Shown piece after piece: positions 6,932-13,771 of a DNA stretch of 15,667 nt. Source of the stretch: an archaeon (GTDB taxonomy: Archaea; Iainarchaeota; Iainarchaeia; Iainarchaeales; CSSED10-239). Under the pieces are notes generated by a model that was not told the origin of the DNA, searched no databases, and saw only the letters and a program-made list of their open reading frames with translations. Every line of letters starts with the position of its first letter. Position 1 is the first letter of the stretch. A program made the translations under genes and the position numbers. Location of the stretch: the NCBI GenBank assembly GCA_023230325.1, contig JALNXN010000014.1, positions 1-15,667 of the forward strand, read 5' to 3'.

Positions 6932-6932
6932 C

Positions 6933-6958
6933 TTTTCTATTTTCCTTTTCTTTTTTTT
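6933..6958 (+). terminator. T-rich terminator after tRNA-Ser(UGA)
   Basis: A pyrimidine tract ends in eight T (6951-6958) directly after the tRNA and ahead of the next gene's promoter region (A/T-rich, 6972-7010). Confidence 0.45.
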
Positions 6959-7029
6959 AAAAACACAAACCTATATAAATTATTTTCTATTATATATTAT
7001 AGTATTAAAAAATAAAAATAAAGATATTT

Positions 7030-9954
7030 ATGAGTGTAGAACATTATAAGTCAGATGGAAAGGATTTCTTTGAAGCGCTAGATGAAGATAAATCTTTTTC
7101 TAATAATTCAAATTTAGTAAATAAAGATGTAGTTGATGATATAGAACAAAAGATAAAAGACTCTAAATTTAAAAAACCAAATAAAGATTTAAGTCAAAAT
7201 CAAATATCAACAGAAGATTCAAAAAAAATAATTGCTCAGGCAAAAGAAACTTTAAAAAAGAAAGAAGAAGCTCTAAAAAAAGATTTAGAAAAAGACGTTG
7301 GAGTGGCTGAAAAAGAGAATGACCTATCAACACAAGAAAAAGATAGTCCAAAAGAAGGAAATAACCAACAGGAAAGAACCCCCCAACCAACCAACCAACA
7401 AGAAAAAGAAGAAATAAATTCAAATGAAATTAAACCAAAATTAAAATTCTTAACAGACCCTGATGACCCAGAAATAGTGTACATTGGAAGAAAAAAGTCA
7501 GTTCTTAAGGAATATGGAAGAATGGGAACTGCATTTATTGGAAAGGTTGCAGAAGAACAATGTAAAGGAAAAAAAGTGCACCTTGATGGTCTTAACCCAC
7601 ACGTTGTCTTTCTAGACGGTGCCAGAGGAACAGGTAAAAGTTATCTTTTAGGAGTTATTGCTGAACAATTAGCAAAAACAAATCCATTTATTGGACAAAT
7701 TGTAATTGATCCTGTTGGGGTTTTTTGGTCAATGAAATTTCCAAACAGAGATACAAAAGAATTAAAGATCTTAGAAGAATGGGGACTAAAACCAGAAGGT
7801 CTAAAAAACTTAAAAGTCTTTGTTCCTGAAGGGATTTCAGATAAAGTTTCAAAGGAAACATTTAATGATACCTTTTCTATGTTTCCTTCTCTTTTAACAC
7901 CTGAAGACTGGTGTATTACTTTTGGTATTGATAGGTTTTCCCCAGGTGGTCTATTACTTGAAAAAAATTTAGATTATGTAAGAAAAGGCTATGTTTCTGG
8001 AGGAACTAAAGAAAACCCAGACACAGAAAAAATAAAACCTAAAGGTAACCAATACTCCTTAGACGACATCATCTTTTGCCTACAAAATAATGCAGAGTTT
8101 AGCTCTTCTTCTAAAGGTTACAAACCAGATTCAATAAGAGCACTTGTCTCAAGATTTGAAGCTGCAAAGTCCTGGGGCATATTTTCAGATCACGGAACTC
8201 CTTTATCAAAGATGTCAAGAGAAAATCAATTAACAGTCTTGGACACTTCTTTTCTAGATGAAAACATAACAGCTCTTGTTATTGGAATTCTAGCAAGAAG
8301 ATTACTTTCAGCAAGAAAACTTCTAGCAAGACAAGATGCTGTTAAAAAGTTTGGAAGTAAAGAAATTAATGCTGAGCAAATGTTAGAAATTGAAATTCCT
8401 CCAACATGGTTGTATATTGATGAAGCTCACACCTTAATCCCATCAGGTAACACCCTAACTCCAGCAACAGCAGGAATAATAGAATATGTAAAGCAAGGAA
8501 GAAGACCTGGTTGTTCTTTAGTTTTTGCAACACAACAACCGTCAGCAATCAATACTAAAGTCCTTTCTCAAGTTGATGTTTTAATAAGTAACAAGCTAGT
8601 GTTTAATGATGATATTCATGCAATTCAAAAAAGAATGCCAGCAATTATTCCAAAAGAATACAGAGCTCCAAATTTCATTAAGACTCTACCCTTTGCAACA
8701 GCTCTTTGTGGAGAAAGGTCAGAAGAGACCTCAAGAGCTTTCATTTTAAGAGCAGGACCTAGAACAAGTCAACATGAGGGAAGAGATGCAGAGACTGTAA
8801 GAGAAATTCCTAAAAGAAGTAATTTAGAGATATTAAATATAGCCACAGACATGATCTACAAAGAATTACAAAAAACAAAAGAGATTAGAGTAGATTATGC
8901 AAAAGACATTTTAGATGTTGTTAATATAAAATATAAGTCAGTAGTTTCCTTTGATCAAGTCTTAGAAAAGTTATTTGAAAAGAAAGTTATTTTGGAAAAA
9001 GAAATATTATACTTAAGTGATAAGGAATTAGATCTTTTACATGAAAATGTAAAAAAAGAAATAAAAAGACTTGAAGAGAATAGAAACGATATTGATTCAC
9101 AAGATCAAGAAGGTGATTTGTCTCAAGAAGAGAATTTATCTTTAGATGAGAACAAAGATAATGACACAGAAAGCACTTTTGAAAAAATAGAAAAGGACCT
9201 AGAGTCTCAAAAACAAGTTCCAATTAGGGTTAAGCAACATAACACCTTGCCTTTAAGAATCAACAGGTTCCAAATTGAAGAAATAACAAAAAAGAATATA
9301 AAAAAGAATATTTTTTTTAAACCAAAGGAAGTTGTTCAAAATATTGTTCTTAAATATAGAGCAATATATAAACTATATTATAATTTATATGATAAAGAAG
9401 ACAACTTCAAAAAGTACTATTGTTATGTTGATTCTGTTACTGGAGAGTTTGTTCATTTTAAAAATTCAAACTTTAAAGAGTCTAAGGGATTATGTGTGGT
9501 TAAGGATTTAGATGTAAATGACTTAGATGTTTTATATCTTCTACAAAAGCAACAAACTTTGTTTTCTTTATCAAAAGATCTAGATTTAAAGGAAGAGGAA
9601 GTATACTCTAAATTTATTTCTAAGTTTAAAGATCTAAACCTAATAACTTTTACTATAAAGAATGATAGAGAGATATATAGATTGTCTGAAAACTTTGATG
9701 TGCCTTTTAGTGCAGAACACAAACTTTTGTCATCTCTAGACCAATTACCATTAAGAAAAGAAGAAACAGAATTTTTAGAAAAAATAAATTATTCAACTGC
9801 ACAGGTTCAAGAAAACTTAGAAAAATTATGGGGTTTTTTAGAATTTATTTCTCTTGAAGAGGTTTTCTGGCCAATTTGGCATGTAACTTTAGTTCATAAG
9901 AATAATGATGTAAGGGAATTGTTTATTGATGGAGTAATTGGTCAACAATTGTAA
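7030..9954 (+). CDS. HerA/DUF87-like ATPase with long charged N-terminal region
   Basis: A 974-residue P-loop ATPase of the HerA/FtsK-VirB4 type. Such proteins form hexameric rings that move DNA or proteins; the specific substrate cannot be told here. Residues 1 to about 145 are a lysine/glutamate/glutamine-rich, probably coiled or disordered region. The ATPase core follows: Walker A GARGTGKS (197-204, K203), Walker B LYIDEAH (D464, E465), then QGRRPGCSLVFATQQPS (about 489-505) with sensor-like TQQ and conserved arginines R491/R492, and a SNKLVFND strand. A second acidic linker lies around 690-740, and then a C-terminal domain of about 230 residues with winged-helix-like segments. ATG 7030 has no ribosome binding site; an A/T-rich box about 27 bp upstream fits a leaderless start. 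Neither NurA nor Mre11/Rad50 is adjacent, so a repair role like classical HerA is not shown. It is co-directional with the small gene 13 bp downstream. Confidence 0.82.
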   Translation: MSVEHYKSDGKDFFEALDEDKSFSNNSNLVNKDVVDDIEQKIKDSKFKKPNKDLSQNQISTEDSKKIIAQAKETLKKKEEALKKDLEKDVGVAEKENDLSTQEKDSPKEGNNQQERTPQPTNQQEKEEINSNEIKPKLKFLTDPDDPEIVYIGRKKSVLKEYGRMGTAFIGKVAEEQCKGKKVHLDGLNPHVVFLDGARGTGKSYLLGVIAEQLAKTNPFIGQIVIDPVGVFWSMKFPNRDTKELKILEEWGLKPEGLKNLKVFVPEGISDKVSKETFNDTFSMFPSLLTPEDWCITFGIDRFSPGGLLLEKNLDYVRKGYVSGGTKENPDTEKIKPKGNQYSLDDIIFCLQNNAEFSSSSKGYKPDSIRALVSRFEAAKSWGIFSDHGTPLSKMSRENQLTVLDTSFLDENITALVIGILARRLLSARKLLARQDAVKKFGSKEINAEQMLEIEIPPTWLYIDEAHTLIPSGNTLTPATAGIIEYVKQGRRPGCSLVFATQQPSAINTKVLSQVDVLISNKLVFNDDIHAIQKRMPAIIPKEYRAPNFIKTLPFATALCGERSEETSRAFILRAGPRTSQHEGRDAETVREIPKRSNLEILNIATDMIYKELQKTKEIRVDYAKDILDVVNIKYKSVVSFDQVLEKLFEKKVILEKEILYLSDKELDLLHENVKKEIKRLEENRNDIDSQDQEGDLSQEENLSLDENKDNDTESTFEKIEKDLESQKQVPIRVKQHNTLPLRINRFQIEEITKKNIKKNIFFKPKEVVQNIVLKYRAIYKLYYNLYDKEDNFKKYYCYVDSVTGEFVHFKNSNFKESKGLCVVKDLDVNDLDVLYLLQKQQTLFSLSKDLDLKEEEVYSKFISKFKDLNLITFTIKNDREIYRLSENFDVPFSAEHKLLSSLDQLPLRKEETEFLEKINYSTAQVQENLEKLWGFLEFISLEEVFWPIWHVTLVHKNNDVRELFIDGVIGQQL

Positions 9955-9967
9955 TTTGTGATTAGAT

Positions 9968-10255
9968 ATGCTTGAAGAAAAAGATTTTATATTAGATAGT
10001 TGTAAGGTAACTCCTGGTTTTGAGTTTTATCCAAAGAAAAGAAAAAAGATTGATTTAGGTAAATTAAAGGATCTTTTAACAGGTGATGAGATATACATTT
10101 CAAAGGATAACTCTCCCTTCTACCTTCACATAAAAACAGATCTTGCAGAGGTAACTGTCTTTTCCTCTCTAAAAATAATTATAAAAGATTTAGTTGAAGA
10201 GGATAAAGCTAAAGTTGTTTTTAATAAAGTTTTAGGTGTTATTAATAGGTTGTGA
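9968..10255 (+). CDS. Small protein of unknown function downstream of the HerA-like ATPase
   Basis: A 95-residue soluble protein starting 13 bp after the ATPase stop, with GTGA (9958-9961) six bases before its ATG. The spacing supports both the start and an operon. I do not recognise a family. The C-terminal half (about 55-93) reads as strand-strand-helix: FYLHIKTDL, EVTVFSSLKIIIKDL, then a VEEDKAKVVFNKVLGVI helix. This loosely resembles half a TATA-binding-protein repeat, in which a VFSSGKIVITG strand pair is followed by a helix, but the key glycine is absent and this is only a visual likeness. The N-terminal part is basic (YPKKRKK, residues 21-27). No membrane segment or signal peptide is visible. 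Confidence 0.75.
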   Translation: MLEEKDFILDSCKVTPGFEFYPKKRKKIDLGKLKDLLTGDEIYISKDNSPFYLHIKTDLAEVTVFSSLKIIIKDLVEEDKAKVVFNKVLGVINRL

Positions 10256-10282
10256 ATTTTTAAAGAAAAATAAAAGTCTTTA

Positions 10283-10308
10283 TGTGTAAAATATTTGTAA
10301 TTTACACA
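10283..10308. terminator. Inverted repeat between convergent genes, possible bidirectional terminator
   Basis: TGTGTAAA (10283-10290) and TTTACACA (10301-10308) form a perfect 8-bp stem with a 10-base loop in the 67-bp gap between two convergent genes. No long U-tract follows, so the terminator role is inferred from position. Confidence 0.35.
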
Positions 10309-10322
10309 ACAGACCAATTACC

Positions 10323-10880
10323 CTAAGATAGTAGATAATGCATTCTTTTATTTGGGGCTATTTTTTCTAGCGATTTAAGTAATTTAAGATTGTATTCCTT
10401 AAGTTCTTTTAAGCTTGGGTTCTTTTTTAGTATATTTACAAACACATTGTTCAGATAATATATTCTTAAACTTTGATCTATTTTTTTTAATTGTTTTGTA
10501 GTTTCCTTATATATTTCTACACTTAAATTTATTTCCTGCATCTTTGAAATTAAACCACCTATAAGAGGTATACTAACATGTGTTTTGTTATTTATTTCTA
10601 TTTGTTCTAATAGTGTCACAAGTTCTTTAAATATTTCTAAATTTACTTTCAAAAACAGTATACCTTTACCTACATACGTTAAATATTTATCTCTCAAATT
10701 TGGTTCTATTTTTCTTAATAGTTTAATTAATTCAGAATTGTATTCCTTAAATTCTTTTAAGTTTAGGTTAAATTTCAACAACCTTGTGATCCCAGTAGAC
10801 ATATAATCTACTTTTAGATTAGATTCAATTTTTTTTAATTGGGTTGTAATTTCTTTAAACATTTCCTGACTTGGTTTCAT
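10323..10880 (-). CDS. Helical-repeat protein, 3' part of a frameshifted gene
   Basis: This 185-residue frame consists of degenerate repeats of 36-40 residues with approximate pattern FKE-x4-LKKIE-x-NL-x3-YL-x3-(V/I)-x3-LK-x3-SL-x-(E/I). Copies begin at FKEITTQL, FKEYNSEL, FKELVTLL, YKETTKQL and LKEYNLKL. Each copy looks like two amphipathic helices, so a curved helical-repeat scaffold is likely. No family is recognised. The ATG at 10880 is probably not the true start. The frame stays open upstream for 26 more codons encoding another matching repeat (QLKEIESKQKVHYL), and a further copy lies in another frame. Near-identical DNA about 348 bp apart (around 10391 and 10738) shows internal duplication. 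Very lysine- and leucine-rich, with no signal peptide or transmembrane segment. Confidence 0.6.
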   Translation of the reverse strand: MKPSQEMFKEITTQLKKIESNLKVDYMSTGITRLLKFNLNLKEFKEYNSELIKLLRKIEPNLRDKYLTYVGKGILFLKVNLEIFKELVTLLEQIEINNKTHVSIPLIGGLISKMQEINLSVEIYKETTKQLKKIDQSLRIYYLNNVFVNILKKNPSLKELKEYNLKLLKSLEKIAPNKRMHYLLS

Positions 10881-11068
10881 CTTTAGTGTTTCTTTAACAG
10901 AATATAAGTAATGTACTTTTTGTTTCGATTCAATTTCTTTTAGTTGTTTGTGATTTCCTTAAATATAATTATACTTGGTTTCATTTTTAGTATTTCTTTA
11001 ATCCCATGCCGCAAATAGTTTCTTTTATGAGCGGACTCTACTTTTTCTAATTGTTTTAAATACTTAAA
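10881..11068 (-). pseudogene. 5' part of the helical-repeat gene, separated by a frameshift
   Basis: Reading the reverse strand from 11068, the frame encodes FKYLKQLEKVESAH, then KRNYLRHGIKEILKMKPS and IIIFKEITNN, and stops at TAA 10942-10940. This matches the repeat consensus of the downstream ORF. Continuing one frame over from about 10950 gives QLKEIESKQKV and then, without a stop, MKPSQEMFKEIT of the annotated ORF. Comparison with the other copies (FKEITTQLKKIE) places a single-base deletion at about 10946-10951. No start codon is found at the 5' end: a TAG (11071-11069) stands where an ATG would fit, 9 bases after a perfect GGAGGT on this strand. The gene looks decayed unless the assembly is wrong or a programmed frameshift operates. 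Confidence 0.6.
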
Positions 11069-11080
11069 CTAAAAAAAATT

Positions 11081-11086
11081 ACCTCC
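11081..11086 (-). promoter_or_regulatory. Orphan Shine-Dalgarno (GGAGGT) of the broken repeat gene
   Basis: On the reverse strand this is the only strong Shine-Dalgarno sequence noticed in the window, and it points at the start of the decayed repeat gene. No start codon remains at the right distance. Confidence 0.45.
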
Positions 11087-11107
11087 TTAATTTCTTAAAA
11101 AAGAACC

Positions 11108-11143
11108 TTTTAAATATAGTAACTATCTATAATTATATAGTGA
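11108..11143 (+). promoter_or_regulatory. Promoter region and GTGA site of the secreted-protein gene
   Basis: TTTTAAATATA (11108-11118) lies about 27 bp upstream of GTGA (11140-11143), which is six bases before the ATG at 11150. The same A/T box lies about 27 bp from the orphan GGAGGT on the other strand, so it may once have served both genes. Confidence 0.4.
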
Positions 11144-11149
11144 TTATAG

Positions 11150-12088
11150 ATGTTCAAGTTAAGAAAAATATTTTCAATTTTATTAATAATTTCAAGTTTA
11201 CCTTTACTTTCTTCATTTATATCTTCAGAAAGTTCTTCATCACTTTCTTTATCTCTAAAAACAACACCAGATGTTTATGAGAACAACTTTTATTTATCAA
11301 AGAACACAAGTAGGCAGATCCTGTTTGAAGTCAATTCAGATTATCTACCAAAAGACCCATTAAAGACAACAAAGGTAACCTACAATTTAAAAGTGTTTCC
11401 AGAAAATCAATCAAAAGATATAGACTTGTCTTTATCTAAAAAGCAAGATTTATTTTTATCAAACATCTCTTCTGTTTTTTCTTTAAACATAAGAACAAAA
11501 AATTTTACAGAAAATATTTTAAAAATAAAAGTTGAAGCTATTCTATTTGACGAATATAATAACATCCTTTCCACAGACTATAGATACCTAACTCTAATCT
11601 CAAACAATTCAGACTATGATTTTTCCCTAACTCCAACAAGAACAGAACCAATCTTTAGAGGTTATTCTTTTTCTAAAAACATCTTATATTTAGATAATAA
11701 CTTAAGCACAGATAGCTTAGTTATAAAACAACACATTGATTCTAATTTTGCCTATGCTCTTAAATGCAAATCAAGAAACCCAAACATAATTACTTTAACA
11801 GAATATAAAGGAAATTTAGAATTTGATTTAAATGTCTCTATTAAAGAAGATTCCAATTTAGAGAAAGGAGATTATTTAATAGATTGTTTTTTCTATAATG
11901 AAAATAATAGGGTTGAGGTTAAGCCAATCTATGTAAGCTTTCAAAATCTAAATTTAAGTATTGATCTTAACCCTGATTTTCAAGAAGAAGAGCAAGAGGA
12001 CTCTAATCTTTCCACACAAAATAATTCTCAAGACAATTTCTTAAAAAATACCTTTTTAAAAATAAAAAATTACTTTAAAAAGCCTTAA
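11150..12088 (+). CDS. Secreted surface protein rich in N-glycosylation sequons
   Basis: A 312-residue exported protein of unknown family. The N-terminus is a typical signal peptide: basic MFKLRK, a hydrophobic core to about residue 24, then a serine-rich segment (SSESSSSLSLS). The mature part is predicted mostly beta, with strand-like stretches such as LKIKVEAILFDE and YLIDCFFY, consistent with immunoglobulin-like or similar surface domains. Ten N-x-S/T sequons are visible (for example NTS, NQS, NIS, NFT, NVS and several NLS/NNS), suggesting heavy N-glycosylation. Only two cysteines occur (ALKCKS and LIDCFF), a possible disulphide. An acidic linker (QEEEQED) precedes a basic amphipathic C-terminus; there is no second membrane segment. 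Its stop overlaps the stop of the convergent DUF457 gene by 3 bases. Confidence 0.75.
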   Translation: MFKLRKIFSILLIISSLPLLSSFISSESSSSLSLSLKTTPDVYENNFYLSKNTSRQILFEVNSDYLPKDPLKTTKVTYNLKVFPENQSKDIDLSLSKKQDLFLSNISSVFSLNIRTKNFTENILKIKVEAILFDEYNNILSTDYRYLTLISNNSDYDFSLTPTRTEPIFRGYSFSKNILYLDNNLSTDSLVIKQHIDSNFAYALKCKSRNPNIITLTEYKGNLEFDLNVSIKEDSNLEKGDYLIDCFFYNENNRVEVKPIYVSFQNLNLSIDLNPDFQEEEQEDSNLSTQNNSQDNFLKNTFLKIKNYFKKP

Positions 12089-12510
12089 ATCCTATCTGCA
12101 ATCCAATGAGACAAGACCCCTACAAGTGCAGCAAAAAAATAAATTTTGTCTAAAAACAACCAAGGTCCAGCAAGTAAAACTCCAAAAGCAAATGTGTGAA
12201 AAACACCTCTATGCTTTGAAAACATCAAAACAACTTCTACCCCCATCAAGAACAAGATAGGCAAAACTACTTTTTTGTAATCTAAAAAATACAATATCCC
12301 CAAAAGTAATATTGAATAAAACAAAACTAAATTTAATTTCTTCCTAATCCAAGAATCACTTTTGTCAACATCAGGCAAAACAGAATAAACTAAACACACA
12401 AAAAAAGCAAGCAACATCTGTTGGTAGTTAAGAGGATAATAATCACTTACAATTACAAAAACTATTAAAAATAATATTGCTCCAAAAAGAATATGTCCAA
12501 CCTTATTCAT
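12085..12510 (-). CDS. DUF457/YdjM-like membrane protein, putative metal-dependent hydrolase
   Basis: A 141-residue integral membrane protein of the DUF457 (YdjM, 'membrane-bound metal-dependent hydrolase') family. Conserved residues sit where expected: H6 in VGHILFG, D47 and D49 in LPDVDK, H100 and H105 in KHRGVFHT, and H135 with D139 in GVLSHWIAD. About five or six hydrophobic helices lie between them. The biochemical role of the family is not firmly established. The C-terminus stops immediately after the SHWIAD motif, so it is shorter than many relatives. It is divergent from uppP; a TATA box 25 bp upstream of the ATG implies a leaderless mRNA. The gene tail overlaps the convergent secreted-protein gene. 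Confidence 0.82.
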   Translation of the reverse strand: MNKVGHILFGAILFLIVFVIVSDYYPLNYQQMLLAFFVCLVYSVLPDVDKSDSWIRKKLNLVLFYSILLLGILYFLDYKKVVLPILFLMGVEVVLMFSKHRGVFHTFAFGVLLAGPWLFLDKIYFFAALVGVLSHWIADRI

Positions 12511-12530
12511 ACATATCTAAGAAAATAAGT

Positions 12531-12540
12531 TATTATAAAA
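12531..12540. promoter_or_regulatory. Shared TATA box for divergent DUF457 and uppP genes
   Basis: TATTATAAAA is centred about 26.5 bp before the uppP ATG (12562) and about 25.5 bp before the DUF457 ATG (12510, reverse). It is the only TATA-like word in the 51-bp gap and reads acceptably on both strands. Confidence 0.5.
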
Positions 12541-12561
12541 CATTTGTTTCATATATTTGCT

Positions 12562-13371
12562 ATGGACTTATTATCTTCAATTGTTATTGGTTTATTACAA
12601 GGGATCTTTGAATGGTTACCTATTAGTTCTCAAGGAGGACTAATGATCTATTTTTCAAATGTTTTAAAAATAGCACCAGACATCGCCCTAAACTATTCAA
12701 TTTTTCTACATCTAGGAACAACTCTTGCTGCTCTTATCTATTTTAGAAAAGAGATTTATAATTTGTTTACAAAATCCTCAATTAAAGATCTAGTAAATAG
12801 TCCTTTTAAAACAAAAAACAAAGATTCAATTTTTTTAAGGTTTCTGATTGTTGCTGTATTTTTTAGTTTACTTGTCTCTGTTCCAATCTACTTTTATTTA
12901 GGTAATAATATCTCCAAGTTAAGCATTTCTGTAATCAACCTAGTCATTGGTCTATTGTTGATTGCAACTGGTTTTCTAATACTTTTCTCTAAAAAGAAAA
13001 AATTAAAAACTGCAAAATTAAGTTTAAAAAATTCAATTTTTTTAGGTCTATTTCAAGGTCTTTCAATTCTACCAGGAGTTAGCAGAAGTGGAATAACGAC
13101 CTCTGTGTTATTGTTTGAAGGATTTAATGCAGAAAAAGCTTTTAGAATAAGCTTTATTCTTGCAATTCCAACAGTTTTGATTGGAGAGCTTGGTTTACTT
13201 GTCTTTAATGGTTTTTCTTCCTTTGACCCATTTATTATTATATCGCTATTAGTCTCATTTGTTGTTGGTCTTTTAACAATTGACCTATTGATCAAGTTTG
13301 CAAAGAGAGTTAACTTTAGCACCTTTTGTTTTATTTTAGGTGTAATCTATATCTTTTTATTTTTATTATAA
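12562..13371 (+). CDS. uppP: UppP/BacA-like polyprenyl diphosphatase
   Basis: A polytopic membrane enzyme that dephosphorylates a C55-type or related polyprenyl diphosphate to recycle the lipid carrier for surface glycans. ATG 12562 is chosen (270 residues): the upstream TTG at 12544 adds nothing homologous and lies inside the promoter spacing. Motif 1 is present as Q13-G-I-F-E17 followed by WLPISS (Q-x-x-x-E). Motif 2 is PGVSRSG at 171-177, with R175 matching the essential arginine. About eight hydrophobic segments are visible. Odd point: bacterial enzymes have SSTGH or SSSGH after motif 1, but here the sequence is SSQGG, with G26 in place of the essential histidine. Archaeal relatives may vary at this site, so loss of activity is not implied. 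Confidence 0.9.
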   Translation: MDLLSSIVIGLLQGIFEWLPISSQGGLMIYFSNVLKIAPDIALNYSIFLHLGTTLAALIYFRKEIYNLFTKSSIKDLVNSPFKTKNKDSIFLRFLIVAVFFSLLVSVPIYFYLGNNISKLSISVINLVIGLLLIATGFLILFSKKKKLKTAKLSLKNSIFLGLFQGLSILPGVSRSGITTSVLLFEGFNAEKAFRISFILAIPTVLIGELGLLVFNGFSSFDPFIIISLLVSFVVGLLTIDLLIKFAKRVNFSTFCFILGVIYIFLFLL

Positions 13372-13390
13372 TTTAAAATTCATACTAACA

Positions 13391-13439
13391 ATTTATAAAT
13401 ATTTAGAACCTAATTTTATAACAATTAAAATGGAAGTGA
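13391..13439 (+). promoter_or_regulatory. Promoter and ribosome binding site of the thioredoxin operon
   Basis: ATTTATAAAT (13391-13400) is a TATA box. GGAAGTGA at 13432-13439 is the best forward-strand Shine-Dalgarno match in the window (archaeal GGAGGTGA) and ends six bases before the ATG at 13446. Confidence 0.55.
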
Positions 13440-13445
13440 AATTAA

Positions 13446-13766
13446 ATGAGTGAAAATGTAATTGAACTTGATGACACAAATTTTGAAAACACAATAAAAA
13501 CAAAAAACATAGCTGTGGTTGACTTTTGGGCAGTATGGTGTGGACCTTGTCAAATGTTTGCAGGAATCTTTGAAAATTTTGCAAAAAATAATGAAGAGGT
13601 TTTTTGTGCAAAAGTAAATGTTGACAATGCTTCTAAGACTGCAGAAAAATATAAGATTATGTCAATTCCATCTGTGCTTTTTTTTAAAGATGGTGTGTTA
13701 GTTAAACAAGAGGTTGGAGTTTTACCTGAAGATATTATTAAAAAAATTATTTCAGAAATTAAGTGA
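13446..13766 (+). CDS. trxA: Thioredoxin
   Basis: A 106-residue cytosolic thiol-disulphide oxidoreductase. The active site WCGPC gives C32 and C35, the buried D26 is present in VVDFWA, and the cis-proline is P75 in SIPSV. A single thioredoxin domain spans the protein, and C54 is the only other cysteine. The usual lysine after the CxxC is glutamine (Q36), a minor change. The start is supported by the strong GGAAGTGA site. The stop codon TGA overlaps the GTGA that serves as ribosome binding site for AMP phosphorylase, so the two genes are translationally linked. No thioredoxin reductase is nearby. Confidence 0.95.
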   Translation: MSENVIELDDTNFENTIKTKNIAVVDFWAVWCGPCQMFAGIFENFAKNNEEVFCAKVNVDNASKTAEKYKIMSIPSVLFFKDGVLVKQEVGVLPEDIIKKIISEIK

Positions 13767-13771
13767 TTTTT

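Noticed and set aside
6783..7049. An 88-codon forward ORF
   Set aside because: It runs straight through tRNA-Ser(UGA) and the terminator T-run; the apparent protein is tRNA sequence read in frame plus A/T spacer.
7169..7484. Two reverse-strand ORFs rich in Leu/Phe
   Set aside because: They are the complement of the lysine/glutamate-rich N-terminal region of the HerA-like ATPase, which produces such artefacts.
10585..10806. Forward 73-codon ORF opposite the repeat gene
   Set aside because: It is the complement of the repeat-coding strand, has no ribosome binding site, and the reverse strand explains it.
12544..12561. uppP starting at TTG 12544
   Set aside because: It lies within the promoter-to-start spacing, and the family N-terminus begins at ATG 12562.
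13763..13771. AMP phosphorylase starting at GTG 13763
   Set aside because: The GTG overlaps the trxA stop; as GTGA it sits at ribosome-binding distance from ATG 13772.
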